This document shows, piece after piece, positions 25,321 to 33,939 of a stretch of DNA of 64,000 nt. The position numbers were made by a program, and so were the translations under genes. Each line of letters opens with the position of its first letter. Positions within the stretch are counted from its first letter, which is position 1. This stretch comes from Acaudatibacter sp963835495 (lineage in GTDB: Bacteria; Pseudomonadota; Alphaproteobacteria; Caulobacterales; Caulobacteraceae): positions 1,860,001 through 1,924,000 of the forward strand of contig CAWIFQ010000005.1 in NCBI GenBank assembly GCA_963835495.1, given 5' to 3'. The notes beneath the pieces were generated by a model. It was not told the DNA's origin. It worked only from the letters and a program-made list of their open reading frames with translations, and did not search any database.

Positions 25321-27000
25321 CTACAGACGCGGATTGAAGGCGATCACGTTGTCGCCGACGGCCAGTCGCTGCGCGGGCGGCTCCAGCACCGGCGGGGCCG
25401 CCATCGCGTCTCGGTCCAGCACCGGCAGGCGCACGGAGACGGCGGTGCCCTCGCCGAGCACGCTCTTGATCACCATGGTCCCGCCGTGCAGCTCGGCGAA
25501 CGCGCGCACCAGGGACAGCCCGAGCCCGGTGCCCAGCGCGCGCTGGTCAGCCCCGCCCGCCTGTTCGTAGGGGCGCCCGAGACGCTCGACATCGGCCGCC
25601 GAAATGCCGACGCCGGTGTCGGCGACGATGATCTCCAGCTCGCCGTTCTTCTCCCGGGCCAGCACGTTGATCTGGCCGCCGGTCGGCGTGAACTTCAGCG
25701 AATTGGACACCAGGTTCAGCACGATCTGCTTGATCGCCCGCCGGTCGGCGATGACGTCCAGCGGTTGCGGCGGCAGGCCGCCACGCAGGCCGATCTTGGC
25801 GGTGTCGGCCTGGACCCGGGTCAGGCGCAGCGCCGAGGACACCGCCTCGCGGGCGTCGAATGGCTCCAGCGTCAGCGAGAAGCGATCGGCCTCGATCTTC
25901 GACATGTCGAGCACGTCGTTGATCAGGTCCAGCAGATGTCCGCCCGACTCGTGGATCAGGCCGGCGTATTCGGCGTAGCGCTCCGACAGCGGGCCGAACA
26001 TCTTCGAGCGCATGATGTCGGAGAAACCGATGATGGCGTTCAGTGGCGTGCGCAGCTCGTGGCTCATATTGGCCAGGAAGCGGGACTTGGCCTGCGCCAC
26101 GTTCTCGGCGTCGGCCCTGGCCTGTTCGAGGAAGGCCTCGTGCGCCCGTTCGCGGCTGGTGTCGCGCACCACCGCGACCGCTTCCTCGCCCGCCAGGCCG
26201 CGAAGTTCGACCGAGAAGAACCGGTCGGGCGCCATCGGCGGGGCGAAGCCCACGCTGGCCTGTCCGGTGCGGTGCAGAATGTCGATGGCGGTGCGCGCCG
26301 CCTGCCGGTCGGCGGCGCCGGAAAGGCTTTCGAAGGCGCGGCCGACGAGGTCGAGGTCCCAGTCTTCCGGCGCGCCGCAGAAGGCTTCGCGGATCACGCC
26401 GGCGGCGTCCAGGCGGAGCACCAGGAACGGGCCGGCGTCGAGCAGACGCTTCACCTGGCTGGCTTCCTCCGCCCGCGCCGCCTCGCGTTCGCCGGCATGG
26501 GCCTTGGCCAGCTGCAGCGCCGCGGCCAATCCGATCGCCTCGATCGAGATCACCGCCAGCGGCAGCCAGGGATCGGTGGCGACCGCCGGCGCGGCGAGAC
26601 CGGCTCCCGCGCCGAGCGCCACCACCGCGACCGTGGCCAGCGTCAGGGAGGCCCCAAGCGCGATGAAGCGGCGGCCGTCCAAGGCCGCCATCGCCGCGGC
26701 GGGGGCGAGAGCGAGCGCGGCGAGCGGACCGGTCAGTCCGCCGCTGAGGGCGATCGCGACGCCGGCGCCGAGCGGCCAGGCGAGGATCACCAGAAACTTG
26801 GCGGCGGGGCCACGGCGCCAGCGCAGCAGCTGGCCGACGAGGCCGGGCGCCGCGGCCGCGCCGAGGGCGAGGTTGAGGTCAGACGTCGGCGTGGTCGGCC
26901 AGAACAGCGCGCAGAGGCCCAGCCCGATCAGCCAGACGACGTGCCAATCGGCCGCCGCCCGGTAGGCGCGCGTCTCGATCTGCACGTCACTTGAAGCCAT
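25321..27000 (-). CDS. divJ: DivJ-like membrane sensor histidine kinase
   Basis: About 559 residues. Several N-terminal membrane segments (roughly residues 20-160, for example WHVVWLIGLGLCALFW and LTLATVAVVALGAGAGLAAP) precede a PAS-like domain (about 185-290). A HisKA domain follows with the phospho-acceptor His in FLANMSHELRTPLNAIIGFS, then an HATPase domain (LVSNSLKFTPTGGQ; DTGVGIS; ALGTGLGLSLVRAF). The segment SDIMRSKMFGPLSERYAEYA and LINDVLDMSKIEADRF strongly recalls Caulobacter DivJ, which phosphorylates DivK and PleD at the stalked pole. The identification rests on remembered similarity. A second kinase gene is divergent, 178 bases away. Confidence 0.75.
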   Translation of the reverse strand: MASSDVQIETRAYRAAADWHVVWLIGLGLCALFWPTTPTSDLNLALGAAAAPGLVGQLLRWRRGPAAKFLVILAWPLGAGVAIALSGGLTGPLAALALAPAAAMAALDGRRFIALGASLTLATVAVVALGAGAGLAAPAVATDPWLPLAVISIEAIGLAAALQLAKAHAGEREAARAEEASQVKRLLDAGPFLVLRLDAAGVIREAFCGAPEDWDLDLVGRAFESLSGAADRQAARTAIDILHRTGQASVGFAPPMAPDRFFSVELRGLAGEEAVAVVRDTSRERAHEAFLEQARADAENVAQAKSRFLANMSHELRTPLNAIIGFSDIMRSKMFGPLSERYAEYAGLIHESGGHLLDLINDVLDMSKIEADRFSLTLEPFDAREAVSSALRLTRVQADTAKIGLRGGLPPQPLDVIADRRAIKQIVLNLVSNSLKFTPTGGQINVLAREKNGELEIIVADTGVGISAADVERLGRPYEQAGGADQRALGTGLGLSLVRAFAELHGGTMVIKSVLGEGTAVSVRLPVLDRDAMAAPPVLEPPAQRLAVGDNVIAFNPRL

Positions 27001-27178
27001 CGGCGTCCATACCCCTGTCAAAGCAGCCCTGACCCTATCGCTTTCGCCCGCCCTCGGCGAGGCAGCTCAATCGCTGCGCGACCCTTCGCGGGGGATGGAT
27101 TGTGGATAGAAACGGAATCGTAAGCGGAGCCAAGCCAAGCTGCGGGTCCAATGAGGAAAATGTGAGGCGGCCAGCGCG

Positions 27179-27943
27179 ATGTCCCAAGCGACGTCCCTAG
27201 CTCCGGATCTTGAACCGCCGCGGCCGGAACCAACGGCCGCGCGGCGCGCCATGGACGCCCAGAAGCGCTCGTTCCTGCGCATGGTGAGCCACGAACTGCG
27301 CACGCCGCTCAACTCGATCATCGGCTTCTCCGAGGTGATCTCGAAGGAGCTCTGCGGGCCGCTGGGATCGCCCCAGTACAAAGAATACGCCGAGCACGTG
27401 CGCCAGAGCGGGCTGAAGCTGCTGCGGCTGGTCAACCAGGTGCTGGAGATCGCCCGGCTGGAAGGCCACGTCACCGATCTCGACCCGATGCCGGAGCTGC
27501 TCGACCACGCGGTCGACGACGTGCTCGATACGCTGCGCGAAGACATCAATACCCGGCGCATTCGAGTGGTGGTCGAGGACGAGGGGCGGCTGCCCGGCGT
27601 CGTCGCCGATCCCCGCGCCCTCCGCACGGTGCTGACCAACCTGCTCCAGAACGCGGTCACCTATTCGCCCGAGGGCGGCGAAGTGCGGCTGAGCGCGCGC
27701 CGCGCGCCGGGCTGCGTGCGGATCGAGATCGAGGACGACGGCGAGGGCGTCGATCCGGCGGAAGTCCCGCGCCTGATGCGGCCGTTCGAACAGGGTCAGA
27801 ACGCGCTCACGCGGTCGACCGAGGGCGCCGGGCTCGGCCTGCCGATCGTCGCGCTGCTTTGCCAGGCGATGGGCGGCGGACTGCGGCTGGTCAGCGAGCC
27901 CGGCAAGGGCCTGCGAGCCGAAGTGGTGCTCCCGCCGGCCTGA
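27179..27943 (+). CDS. Soluble sensor histidine kinase
   Basis: A 254-residue kinase with no membrane or sensor domain: about 25 residues of Pro-rich start, then HisKA with the acceptor His in FLRMVSHELRTPLNSIIGFS, then HATPase boxes LTNLLQNAVTYSPEGGEVRL, IEDDGEGVDPAE and GAGLGLPIVALLCQAMGG. It is divergent from the DivJ-like kinase, with 178 bases between starts, so both probably share a control region. It is followed by sufE after 68 bases. A role in the same cell-cycle phosphorelay is inference from position and from the similar HisKA domain. Confidence 0.85.
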   Translation: MSQATSLAPDLEPPRPEPTAARRAMDAQKRSFLRMVSHELRTPLNSIIGFSEVISKELCGPLGSPQYKEYAEHVRQSGLKLLRLVNQVLEIARLEGHVTDLDPMPELLDHAVDDVLDTLREDINTRRIRVVVEDEGRLPGVVADPRALRTVLTNLLQNAVTYSPEGGEVRLSARRAPGCVRIEIEDDGEGVDPAEVPRLMRPFEQGQNALTRSTEGAGLGLPIVALLCQAMGGGLRLVSEPGKGLRAEVVLPPA

Positions 27944-28011
27944 CGCGCGTTGCGGCGCGGTCGGCGCCGACCTACATCGGGCGCTCGTTGATAAACTGGA
28001 GAGCGGCCGCC

Positions 28012-28437
28012 TTGAGCATCGATGCGGCGCTGGATGACCTGGACGCCGAATTCGAGCTGCTCGGCGATTGGGAACAGCGCTACCGCCATGTAATCGACCT
28101 TGGCCGCGGCCTCGAGCCGCTGTCGTCGGCCGAGCGGAGCGACGCCAACAAGGTGCGCGGCTGCGCCAGCCAGGTGTGGCTGGTCACCGAACCGCAGGCC
28201 GACGGCGCGCTGAAGTTCCGCGGCGACTTGGACGCCCACATCGTCCGCGGCCTGATCGCGATCTTGCTGCAGCTCTACAGCGGCCGCGCGCCGGCCGAGA
28301 TCCTCGGTTTCGACGCCAAGGCGGCGTTCGTGCGGCTGGGCCTGACCGGGGCGCTGTCGGCGCAGCGTTCCAACGGGTTGTTTTCGATGGTCGAGCGGAT
28401 CCGGCGCGACGCGGCGAGCGCGGCGTCCGCCGCCTAG
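28012..28437 (+). CDS. sufE: SufE family sulfur acceptor
   Basis: A 141-residue protein starting at TTG 28012, with GGAGAG 9-10 bases ahead. The active Cys51 is in KVRGCASQVWLV, and the flanking DWEQRYRHVIDLGRGLEPL and GLIAILLQLYSGRAPAEILG are typical of SufE. SufE accepts persulfide sulfur from the desulfurase SufS and stimulates it for Fe-S cluster assembly. The suf operon itself is not in the window. Its last 4 bases overlap the end of the convergent PAS gene. Confidence 0.9.
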   Translation: MSIDAALDDLDAEFELLGDWEQRYRHVIDLGRGLEPLSSAERSDANKVRGCASQVWLVTEPQADGALKFRGDLDAHIVRGLIAILLQLYSGRAPAEILGFDAKAAFVRLGLTGALSAQRSNGLFSMVERIRRDAASAASAA

Positions 28438-28922
28438 GCTGCGCGAATGCCGGTGAGCGCTTCGTTGCGCGGGGCCAAGATCGCGTCGTAGCCGAGGATA
28501 ACGTCGACGTCGCGGCCGTTGGTGGCCAGCGGCAGGCGCAGCCACAGCAACGTCATGTGCGATGCGCCGCGCCAGGCCATGCTGTGATGGCCGACGCGCG
28601 GGCGGCGCTCTTCCACCACCCGGTCGAGCTCCTCGCGCCAATACTCGGCCGCCGCGGAGTTGTAGACATCGGTGAGCTTCTTGCCGGTGATCTCGCCGCC
28701 GTAGACGCCGTAGAGGCCGGTGCCGGCGAGGCGGAGGCGATAGTCGCGGGGCTGGCCGATCACCTGGGTGAGGCTCACCGTCGGCAGCAGCCGCTTGATC
28801 CGCCCTGGATCCAGATCGCACCGCCGGGGCAGCGACCCGGGCTGGCGCAGGCCCGCCCAGTAGGCGAACAACTCCTCGTGGGCCCGTAAGGCCGTTGCTG
28901 GCGCGCCAAGCTGCGTGCTCAT
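28434..28922 (-). CDS. PAS-domain protein (PAS_5 type)
   Basis: A 162-residue protein that is nearly all one PAS-like domain: LFAYWAGLRQPGSLPRRCDL, DPGRIKRLLPTVSLTQVIGQ, DYRLRLAGTGLYGVYGGEIT and WLRLPLATNGRDVDVILGYD. This matches the alphaproteobacterial single-domain PAS_5 family, of unknown output. ATG 28922 is preferred; a GTG at 28964 is possible. An inverted repeat CTCTCA-T-TGAGAG lies upstream at 28968-28980 and could be an operator. Confidence 0.75.
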   Translation of the reverse strand: MSTQLGAPATALRAHEELFAYWAGLRQPGSLPRRCDLDPGRIKRLLPTVSLTQVIGQPRDYRLRLAGTGLYGVYGGEITGKKLTDVYNSAAAEYWREELDRVVEERRPRVGHHSMAWRGASHMTLLWLRLPLATNGRDVDVILGYDAILAPRNEALTGIRAA

Positions 28923-29085
28923 CTTCAGAGTCGTTAACAACCCATTGGAATCCCGACGAATCACTATCTCTCATTGAGAGAATCGGGGGAAGTCCCAATC
29001 TTGGACCCAGCGAAGATTAAGCGATAGCGTTGCGCTGTCGCAGCCCGGCTGTTGCCCAAGCGACTCAGGTCTGCCGCACAAATGA

Positions 29086-29115
29086 AAACCCCGCGCTCCT
29101 GGGAGCGCGGGGTTT
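29086..29115 (-). terminator. Terminator of the mucR gene
   Basis: AAACCCCGCGCTC (29086-29098) pairs with GAGCGCGGGGTTT (29103-29115), a 13-bp stem with loop CTGG. On the minus strand it ends in a short T run. It lies 22 bases after the MucR-family stop codon. Confidence 0.85.
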
Positions 29116-29137
29116 CAGGCGTATCGCTGCGGAGCGA

Positions 29138-29572
29138 CTAGCGCCGCTTGCGCGAGGCTTGGCGGCCGCCCTGGCCGAGGCCCATCTGCTTGGCCAGCTC
29201 CGAACGGGCGCGCGCGTAGTTCGGCGCCACCATCGGGTAGTCCTTCGGCAGATTCCATTTCGCCCGGTATTCCTCGGGGCTCATGTTGTATTTGGTGCGC
29301 AGGTGGCGCTTCAGCGACTTGAACTTGCGCCCGTCCTCCAGGCAGATGAGGTAATCGGGTGTGATGGAGCGGCGTACCGGCACCGCCGGCTCCTTCGGCG
29401 CAACCTCGGCCGGCTCGGCGCCGCCCGTGATGTTCGCCAACGCGCGATGGACGCTCTGGATCAACGCGGGCAGGTCGCTCGTGGCGATGGTGTTGTTACC
29501 GACGTAAGCCGACACGATGTCGGCCGTCATCTCAATCACCTCAGATTTTTCATCCATGATTTTTTGTTCCAT
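29138..29572 (-). CDS. mucR: MucR/Ros-family zinc-finger transcription regulator
   Basis: A 144-residue protein. The DNA-binding part reads YLICLEDGRKFKSLKRHLRT then KYNMSPEEYRAKWNLPKDYP, the MucR/Ros single zinc finger, with Cys and the first His present. The position usually held by the second His (HLRTHYN in many members) is Lys here (HLRTKYN), so metal binding may differ. The N-terminus (MTADIVSAYVGNNTIATSDL) is the oligomerisation region. In Caulobacter, MucR proteins silence AT-rich and swarmer-phase genes together with SciP. There is an alternative start five codons later. Confidence 0.88.
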   Translation of the reverse strand: MEQKIMDEKSEVIEMTADIVSAYVGNNTIATSDLPALIQSVHRALANITGGAEPAEVAPKEPAVPVRRSITPDYLICLEDGRKFKSLKRHLRTKYNMSPEEYRAKWNLPKDYPMVAPNYARARSELAKQMGLGQGGRQASRKRR

Positions 29573-29587
29573 CCTGACCTGACACTA

Positions 29588-29700
29588 GGAATTCGACCTG
29601 ATTCCTCAGATCACTGTCGAGCGTCTTATAGAAGACGCTTTAACGTCACAAGACAGTTTTTTTATGCTGTCTTCAGCGTCCACAGAGAAGATGAGCGAAG
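29588..29700. promoter_or_regulatory. AT-rich control region before mucR with two hairpins
   Basis: The 300-base gap 29573-29877 has no gene. Near the mucR start it is AT-rich and contains AGCGTCTT-ATAG-AAGACGCT (29620-29639) and AAGACAG / CTGTCTT (29650-29656 and 29667-29673) around a T-rich loop. The arms of both share AAGAC. MucR proteins bind AT-rich, T-A-step-containing DNA and often autoregulate, so these could be operator sites. No clear -35/-10 pair was found. Confidence 0.4.
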
Positions 29701-29877
29701 GATTACGGCTGAGTTGGGGAGATTGGAAAGTGGGTGCGCGTCGCAGCCTGCTTTATTGCAGCGCAGCAATCACGGCATGACCCCAAACAACCTGCGCCGT
29801 TCCCGTCGCGGAAGCAGTTGCGAATAACCATGTTCGGAAAAGCGCCGGTGAAACGAGTTCACCGACAGTCGTTCAGG

Positions 29878-31104
29878 TCAGCGCTTCAGCTCCGAGCCGA
29901 ACGCTAGCATTGCGGAGCGCTGCGGAACCGAGAATTCATCCAGGGCGGCGGCGTCTTCTTCGCGGATCGCCTTGATCAACGCTGGCGTCATCGCCGACGA
30001 GAGCGACCAGTTCCAGTAGCGCAGCACGGTCTGCGCGCGGTCGACCGCCACCATGTCGAACATCGAGATTACGTGGAGCAGTTGTGGCGCGACTTCGCCG
30101 TCTTCGGTGGTCTCGGGCCGGCCAAGGGCGCGCCAGAGCTGGCGCAAGGCGGTGCGCGGAAGGCCGGTCGCCTTGCACAGCACGGCCAGGCCCTCGCCGC
30201 CGTCGTCGCCCATGATCTTCGCCCCGGTCATCGGCTTGATGCCGGCCAGGTAGGCGATCTCCTCGGCGATCTCGCGGCTGCAGCCCTCTTCCTCGGCGGC
30301 GTTGATGGCCGCTTCCAGGCTGTCGTAGGGACTCTTCTCGATGGCCGCGCGGTTGCGCTGGCGCCGTTCGATGAACTGCAGCGCCTTGCGCGTCAGGCTG
30401 TCCGTCCAGTTTTCTTCGGCGGCCATGGGGAAAACGTCGCCGGCGGCTTCCTGCATCACCTCGCGCGAGACGGCGAAGCGCTGGAGGATGGTTCGCCGCG
30501 CGTCGGAATCGGCCCACCAGAACAGCACGTAGGCGTGGTTCGGACGCAGCTCCGGACGGCGCAACAGCATCGGCACCAGCTGGCCCTGGTGCTGGGTCAT
30601 GGCCACGACCATCTCGATCGCGGCGGCGGAGAAGCGGCACTGGTCGTTGCGCAGCAGGGCCTCGACCACCAGCGTCTCGCCGAGCTCGACCAGGGCCTCG
30701 GCCACCACCTCGGTGATGCCGCGCCGCTGCGCGATCAGCCGGCGGTGGGCGCCGGTGGCGTTGCGGGCGCAGTCGAGCAGGTCGGCGTCGCTGAGCGCGG
30801 TGGAGTCGAGCAGGATCGGGTAGGCGATGTCGAGGTCGTCGCGCAGGATCAGCCGGATCAGGCAGTTCGGAATCTCGGCCAGGGTGGCGATCCGGCGGGC
30901 GATGCGGGCGCGTTCGTCGAAGTCGGCGTCGCGCAGGATCTCGACCAGCAGGTCGGCGGTGACCGAGCGCTCGAAACTGTTCACCCGGCTCAGCGGCAGG
31001 CTGATCACGTCGGCCAGGCGCTTGAGCAAGGCAAGGCGCGCCCGGTGCTTGGGGCGTTCCGCCTCTTCGGGCTCGGCGTCGCCGAGCGGCTGGGTCTCGC
31101 TCAT
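29878..31104 (-). CDS. DUF2336 domain protein
   Basis: A 408-residue, almost wholly helical protein made of repeat-like helix pairs: RADLVEILRDADFDERARIA-type segments, then VVAEALVELGETLVVEALLR and QLVPMLLRRPELRPNHAYVL. The end reads TPALIKAIREEDAAALDEFS. The layout fits DUF2336, a HEAT-like family frequent in Caulobacterales and Rhizobiales with no settled function. Start ATG 31104 (MSETQPLGDAEPEEAERPKH). There is no signal peptide. TTAACC occurs twice upstream (31149 and 31173), which may be regulatory. Confidence 0.7.
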   Translation of the reverse strand: MSETQPLGDAEPEEAERPKHRARLALLKRLADVISLPLSRVNSFERSVTADLLVEILRDADFDERARIARRIATLAEIPNCLIRLILRDDLDIAYPILLDSTALSDADLLDCARNATGAHRRLIAQRRGITEVVAEALVELGETLVVEALLRNDQCRFSAAAIEMVVAMTQHQGQLVPMLLRRPELRPNHAYVLFWWADSDARRTILQRFAVSREVMQEAAGDVFPMAAEENWTDSLTRKALQFIERRQRNRAAIEKSPYDSLEAAINAAEEEGCSREIAEEIAYLAGIKPMTGAKIMGDDGGEGLAVLCKATGLPRTALRQLWRALGRPETTEDGEVAPQLLHVISMFDMVAVDRAQTVLRYWNWSLSSAMTPALIKAIREEDAAALDEFSVPQRSAMLAFGSELKR

Positions 31105-31241
31105 GGAATCGAACGTCCGGACTGGACCAAGATCAGAACAGACCTGCGTTAACCGTGCGTTTCGAATTCGGCTTAACCGCGCGGGCCGCGGCCACGGCGT
31201 CAATCCGTCTCAGGACCCCTGGCGACGCGCTTCCCCGACGA

Positions 31242-32128
31242 CTAGCGGAACATCGGCGCGGTCCAGTGGTCCCAGATGTCGGGCAGGTCCTTGGAGACCT
31301 TGTCCGGGTAGTTCGGCGGCCGCTTCTCCAGGAACGAGTTGACGCCTTCCCGCACGTCCTTCTGCGCGCCGCGCTTCTGGATGCCGCGGCTGTCGGCCAT
31401 GTGCGCGTCCATCGGGTGCGGCGGCGCCGGCCATGCGCCAGATCAGCTGGCGGGTGATGGCGACGGACACCGGCGCGGTGTTGTCGGCGATCTCGCGGGC
31501 CAGCGCTCTGGCCGCCGGCAGCAGCTCGTCCGGCGCATGCAGCGAGCGCACCAGCCCCTTCTCCTTGGCTTCGGACGCCGGGAACACGCGGCCGGTGAAG
31601 CACCACTCCAGCGCCGTCTGCGGCCCGACCAGGTGCGGCAGGAACCAGGACGAGGCGGCTTCCGGGTTGAGGCCGCGGCGGGCGAAGACGAAGCCGTAGC
31701 GGGCTTCGGTGGAGGCGAGGCGGATGTCCATCGCCAACTGCATGGTGACGCCGACGCCGACCGCCGGGCCGTTGCAGGCGGCGATCACCGGCTTGAGGCT
31801 CTCGAAGATGCGCAAGGTCAGCCGCCCGCCGCCGTCGCGCAGCACATCGCCGACCCGGCCTTCTTCGCGCGCCGGTTCCTGCTCGCCGGTGCGGTCGAAC
31901 GTGCCGCCACCAGCGGAAAGGTCGGCCCCGGCGCAGAAGCCGCGGCCCGCGCCGGTGACGATCACCACCCGCACGGCGTCGTCGGCGTCGCTGAAGGTCG
32001 AACGCCTTGATCATGTCGACCATCATCTGGCTGGTGAAGGCGTTCAGCTTGTCCGGCCGGTTCAGCGTGATCGTCGCGATGCCGTCGGCGACGTCGTAGA
32101 GGATGGTCTCGAAGGTGGGGTTGGCCAT
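31242..32128 (-). CDS. Enoyl-CoA hydratase (two frameshifts)
   Basis: About 294 residues from ATG 32128 (MANPTFETILYDVADGIATI). Crotonase motifs are VVIVTGAGRGFCAGADLSAG and KPVIAACNGPAVGVGVTMQL; the C-terminus ends PDIWDHWTAPMFR at the TAG 31244-31242. Two extra bases break the frame: near 31995 (GACCTTCAGC, one T too many) and near 31427 (GCACCCGATG, one C too many). With both removed the protein is continuous. It probably hydrates enoyl-CoA in beta-oxidation and is divergent from the GMC dehydrogenase/acyl-CoA synthetase pair. Confidence 0.82.
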
Positions 32129-32258
32129 GGGCGTCGGGCTCCTGATGTGACGTCGATCGGGCGTTCGAGTGACGCGACGACAGTCAAGGCGGACCCTTTA
32201 CGCCGGCCCTGCGCGGCGCTCTAAGGCTGATCAACGATAAGTCATAAGGGAGACGCGC

Positions 32259-33931
32259 GTGGGCGATCCGATCGCGGCCGACTACATCATCGTCGGGGCG
32301 GGTTCGGCCGGCTGCGTGCTGGCCAATCGGCTCTCGGCCGACGGGACCACCAAGGTTCTGCTGCTGGAAGCCGGCGGCGACGACCGGCCGACCAAGAACC
32401 TCGGCCAGTTCATGTCCAACCTGATGATCCACGTGCCGGTCGGCTATTCGCAGACGCTGAAGGATCCCAAGGTCAACTGGCTCTATCCGACCGAGCCCGA
32501 TCCAGGCACCGGCGGGCGCAGCCACGTGTGGCCGCGCGGCAAGGTGCTGGGCGGCTCGTCGTCGATCAACGGCCTGCTCTACATCCGCGGCCAGCACGCC
32601 GACTACGACGGCTGGCGCCAGCTCGGCTGCGAAGGCTGGGGCTGGGACGACGTGCGGCCCTACTTCCTTCGCGCCGAGCACCAGGAGCGCCCGTCGATGG
32701 GCGAGCTCCACGGCGCCGGCGGCCCGCTCAACGTCTCCGACGTGACGCAGACCCACGAGGTGTCGGACGACGTGATCGAGGCCTGCGTCCAGGCCGGCAT
32801 CCCGCGCAACGACGACGTCAACGGCGAGACCCAGGAGGGCGTCGCCTACTACCAGCTGACAGTGAAGAACGGGCAGCGCTGCTCGGCGGCGGTGGCCTAC
32901 CTGCACCCGGTGATGGAGCGTCCCAACCTGCGGGTGGAGACCGATGCGCTGACCACGCGGGTGCTGTTCGAGGGCAACCGGGCGGTCGGGATCGAGTACC
33001 GCCAGGGCGGCGAGGTGAAGACCGCGACGGCGGCCGCCGAGGTGATCCTCTGCGGCGGGGCGATCAATTCGCCGCAGCTGCTGCAGCTGTCCGGAGTCGG
33101 GCCGGGGGCGCTGCTGAAGCAGCACGGCATCGCCGTCGTCGCGGACCTGCCGGGCGTCGGCGAGAACCTGCAGGACCACTATGTGATCACGTCCACGTAC
33201 CGCCTGAAGGCTGGCACGGTGTCGGTGAACGAGCTGACCAAGGGCACGCGGTTCGTCGGCGAGACACTGAAGTACCTGTTTCAGCGCAAGGGCCTGCTGA
33301 GCCTCTCGGCCGCGCATATTGCTGCGTTCTGTAAGTCCAGACCCGACTTGGCAGGGCCAGACATCCAGTTCCACATCCTGCCGGCCACCATGGACGTGCA
33401 GAAGCTGCTCGAGGAGCAGAAGATGGTGCTGGAGGGCGAGCCCGGCCTGACCATCGCCCCTTGCCAGGTGCGCCCGGAAAGCCGCGGAACCATCCGCATC
33501 AAGTCGGCGGACGGCTCGGTCTATCCGTCGATCGTCCCCAACTACCTCTCCGACCCGCTCGATCAGGAAGTGGCGGTGGCCTCGCTGAAGTGGGCGCGCA
33601 AGATCGCCGCCCAGCCGGCGCTGAGCCGGTGGATCGACCACGAGATGATGCCAGGCCCCGACGCCACCACCGACGAGCAGCTGTTGGGCTTCGCGCGGAT
33701 GACCGGCTCGACCATCTACCACCCGGTCGGCACCTGCCAGATGGGCCACGGCGCGCAGGCGGTGGTCGATCCGCAGCTGCGCGTGCATGGGCTCGAGGGG
33801 CTCCGCGTCGTCGACGCCTCGGTGATGCCGCGCCTGGTGTCCGGCAACACCAACGCCCCACCATCATGATCGCCGAGAAGGCCGCCGACCTGATCCTCGG
33901 CAAGGCGCCCGCGAGCGCCCTGGCCGCTTAG
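32259..33931 (+). CDS. GMC-family alcohol dehydrogenase (AlkJ/choline dehydrogenase-like; one frameshift)
   Basis: About 557 residues. The FAD-binding Rossmann motif ADYIIVGAGSAGCVLANRLS starts at residue 7. GMC signatures are WPRGKVLGGSSSINGLLYIR and EVILCGGAINSPQLLQLSGV; the catalytic His is in TIYHPVGTCQMGH. The last 24 residues (TIMIAEKAADLILGKAPASA) are in another frame because one C seems missing in AACGCCCCACC near 33858. Such enzymes oxidise primary alcohols and feed the respiratory chain. It is followed after 8 bases by an acyl-CoA synthetase, and with the CYP153-like P450 nearby this fits alkane/alkanol oxidation. Confidence 0.85.
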
Positions 33932-33939
33932 AGGTAAGC

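Noticed and set aside
25486..26994. A 502-codon plus-strand open frame opposite the DivJ-like kinase gene
   Set aside because: Its product is low-complexity Arg/Gly/Ala sequence with no motif, and the opposite strand encodes a complete kinase. Similar long shadows at 11422-13341, 44618-46492 and 51386-53776 were rejected for the same reason.
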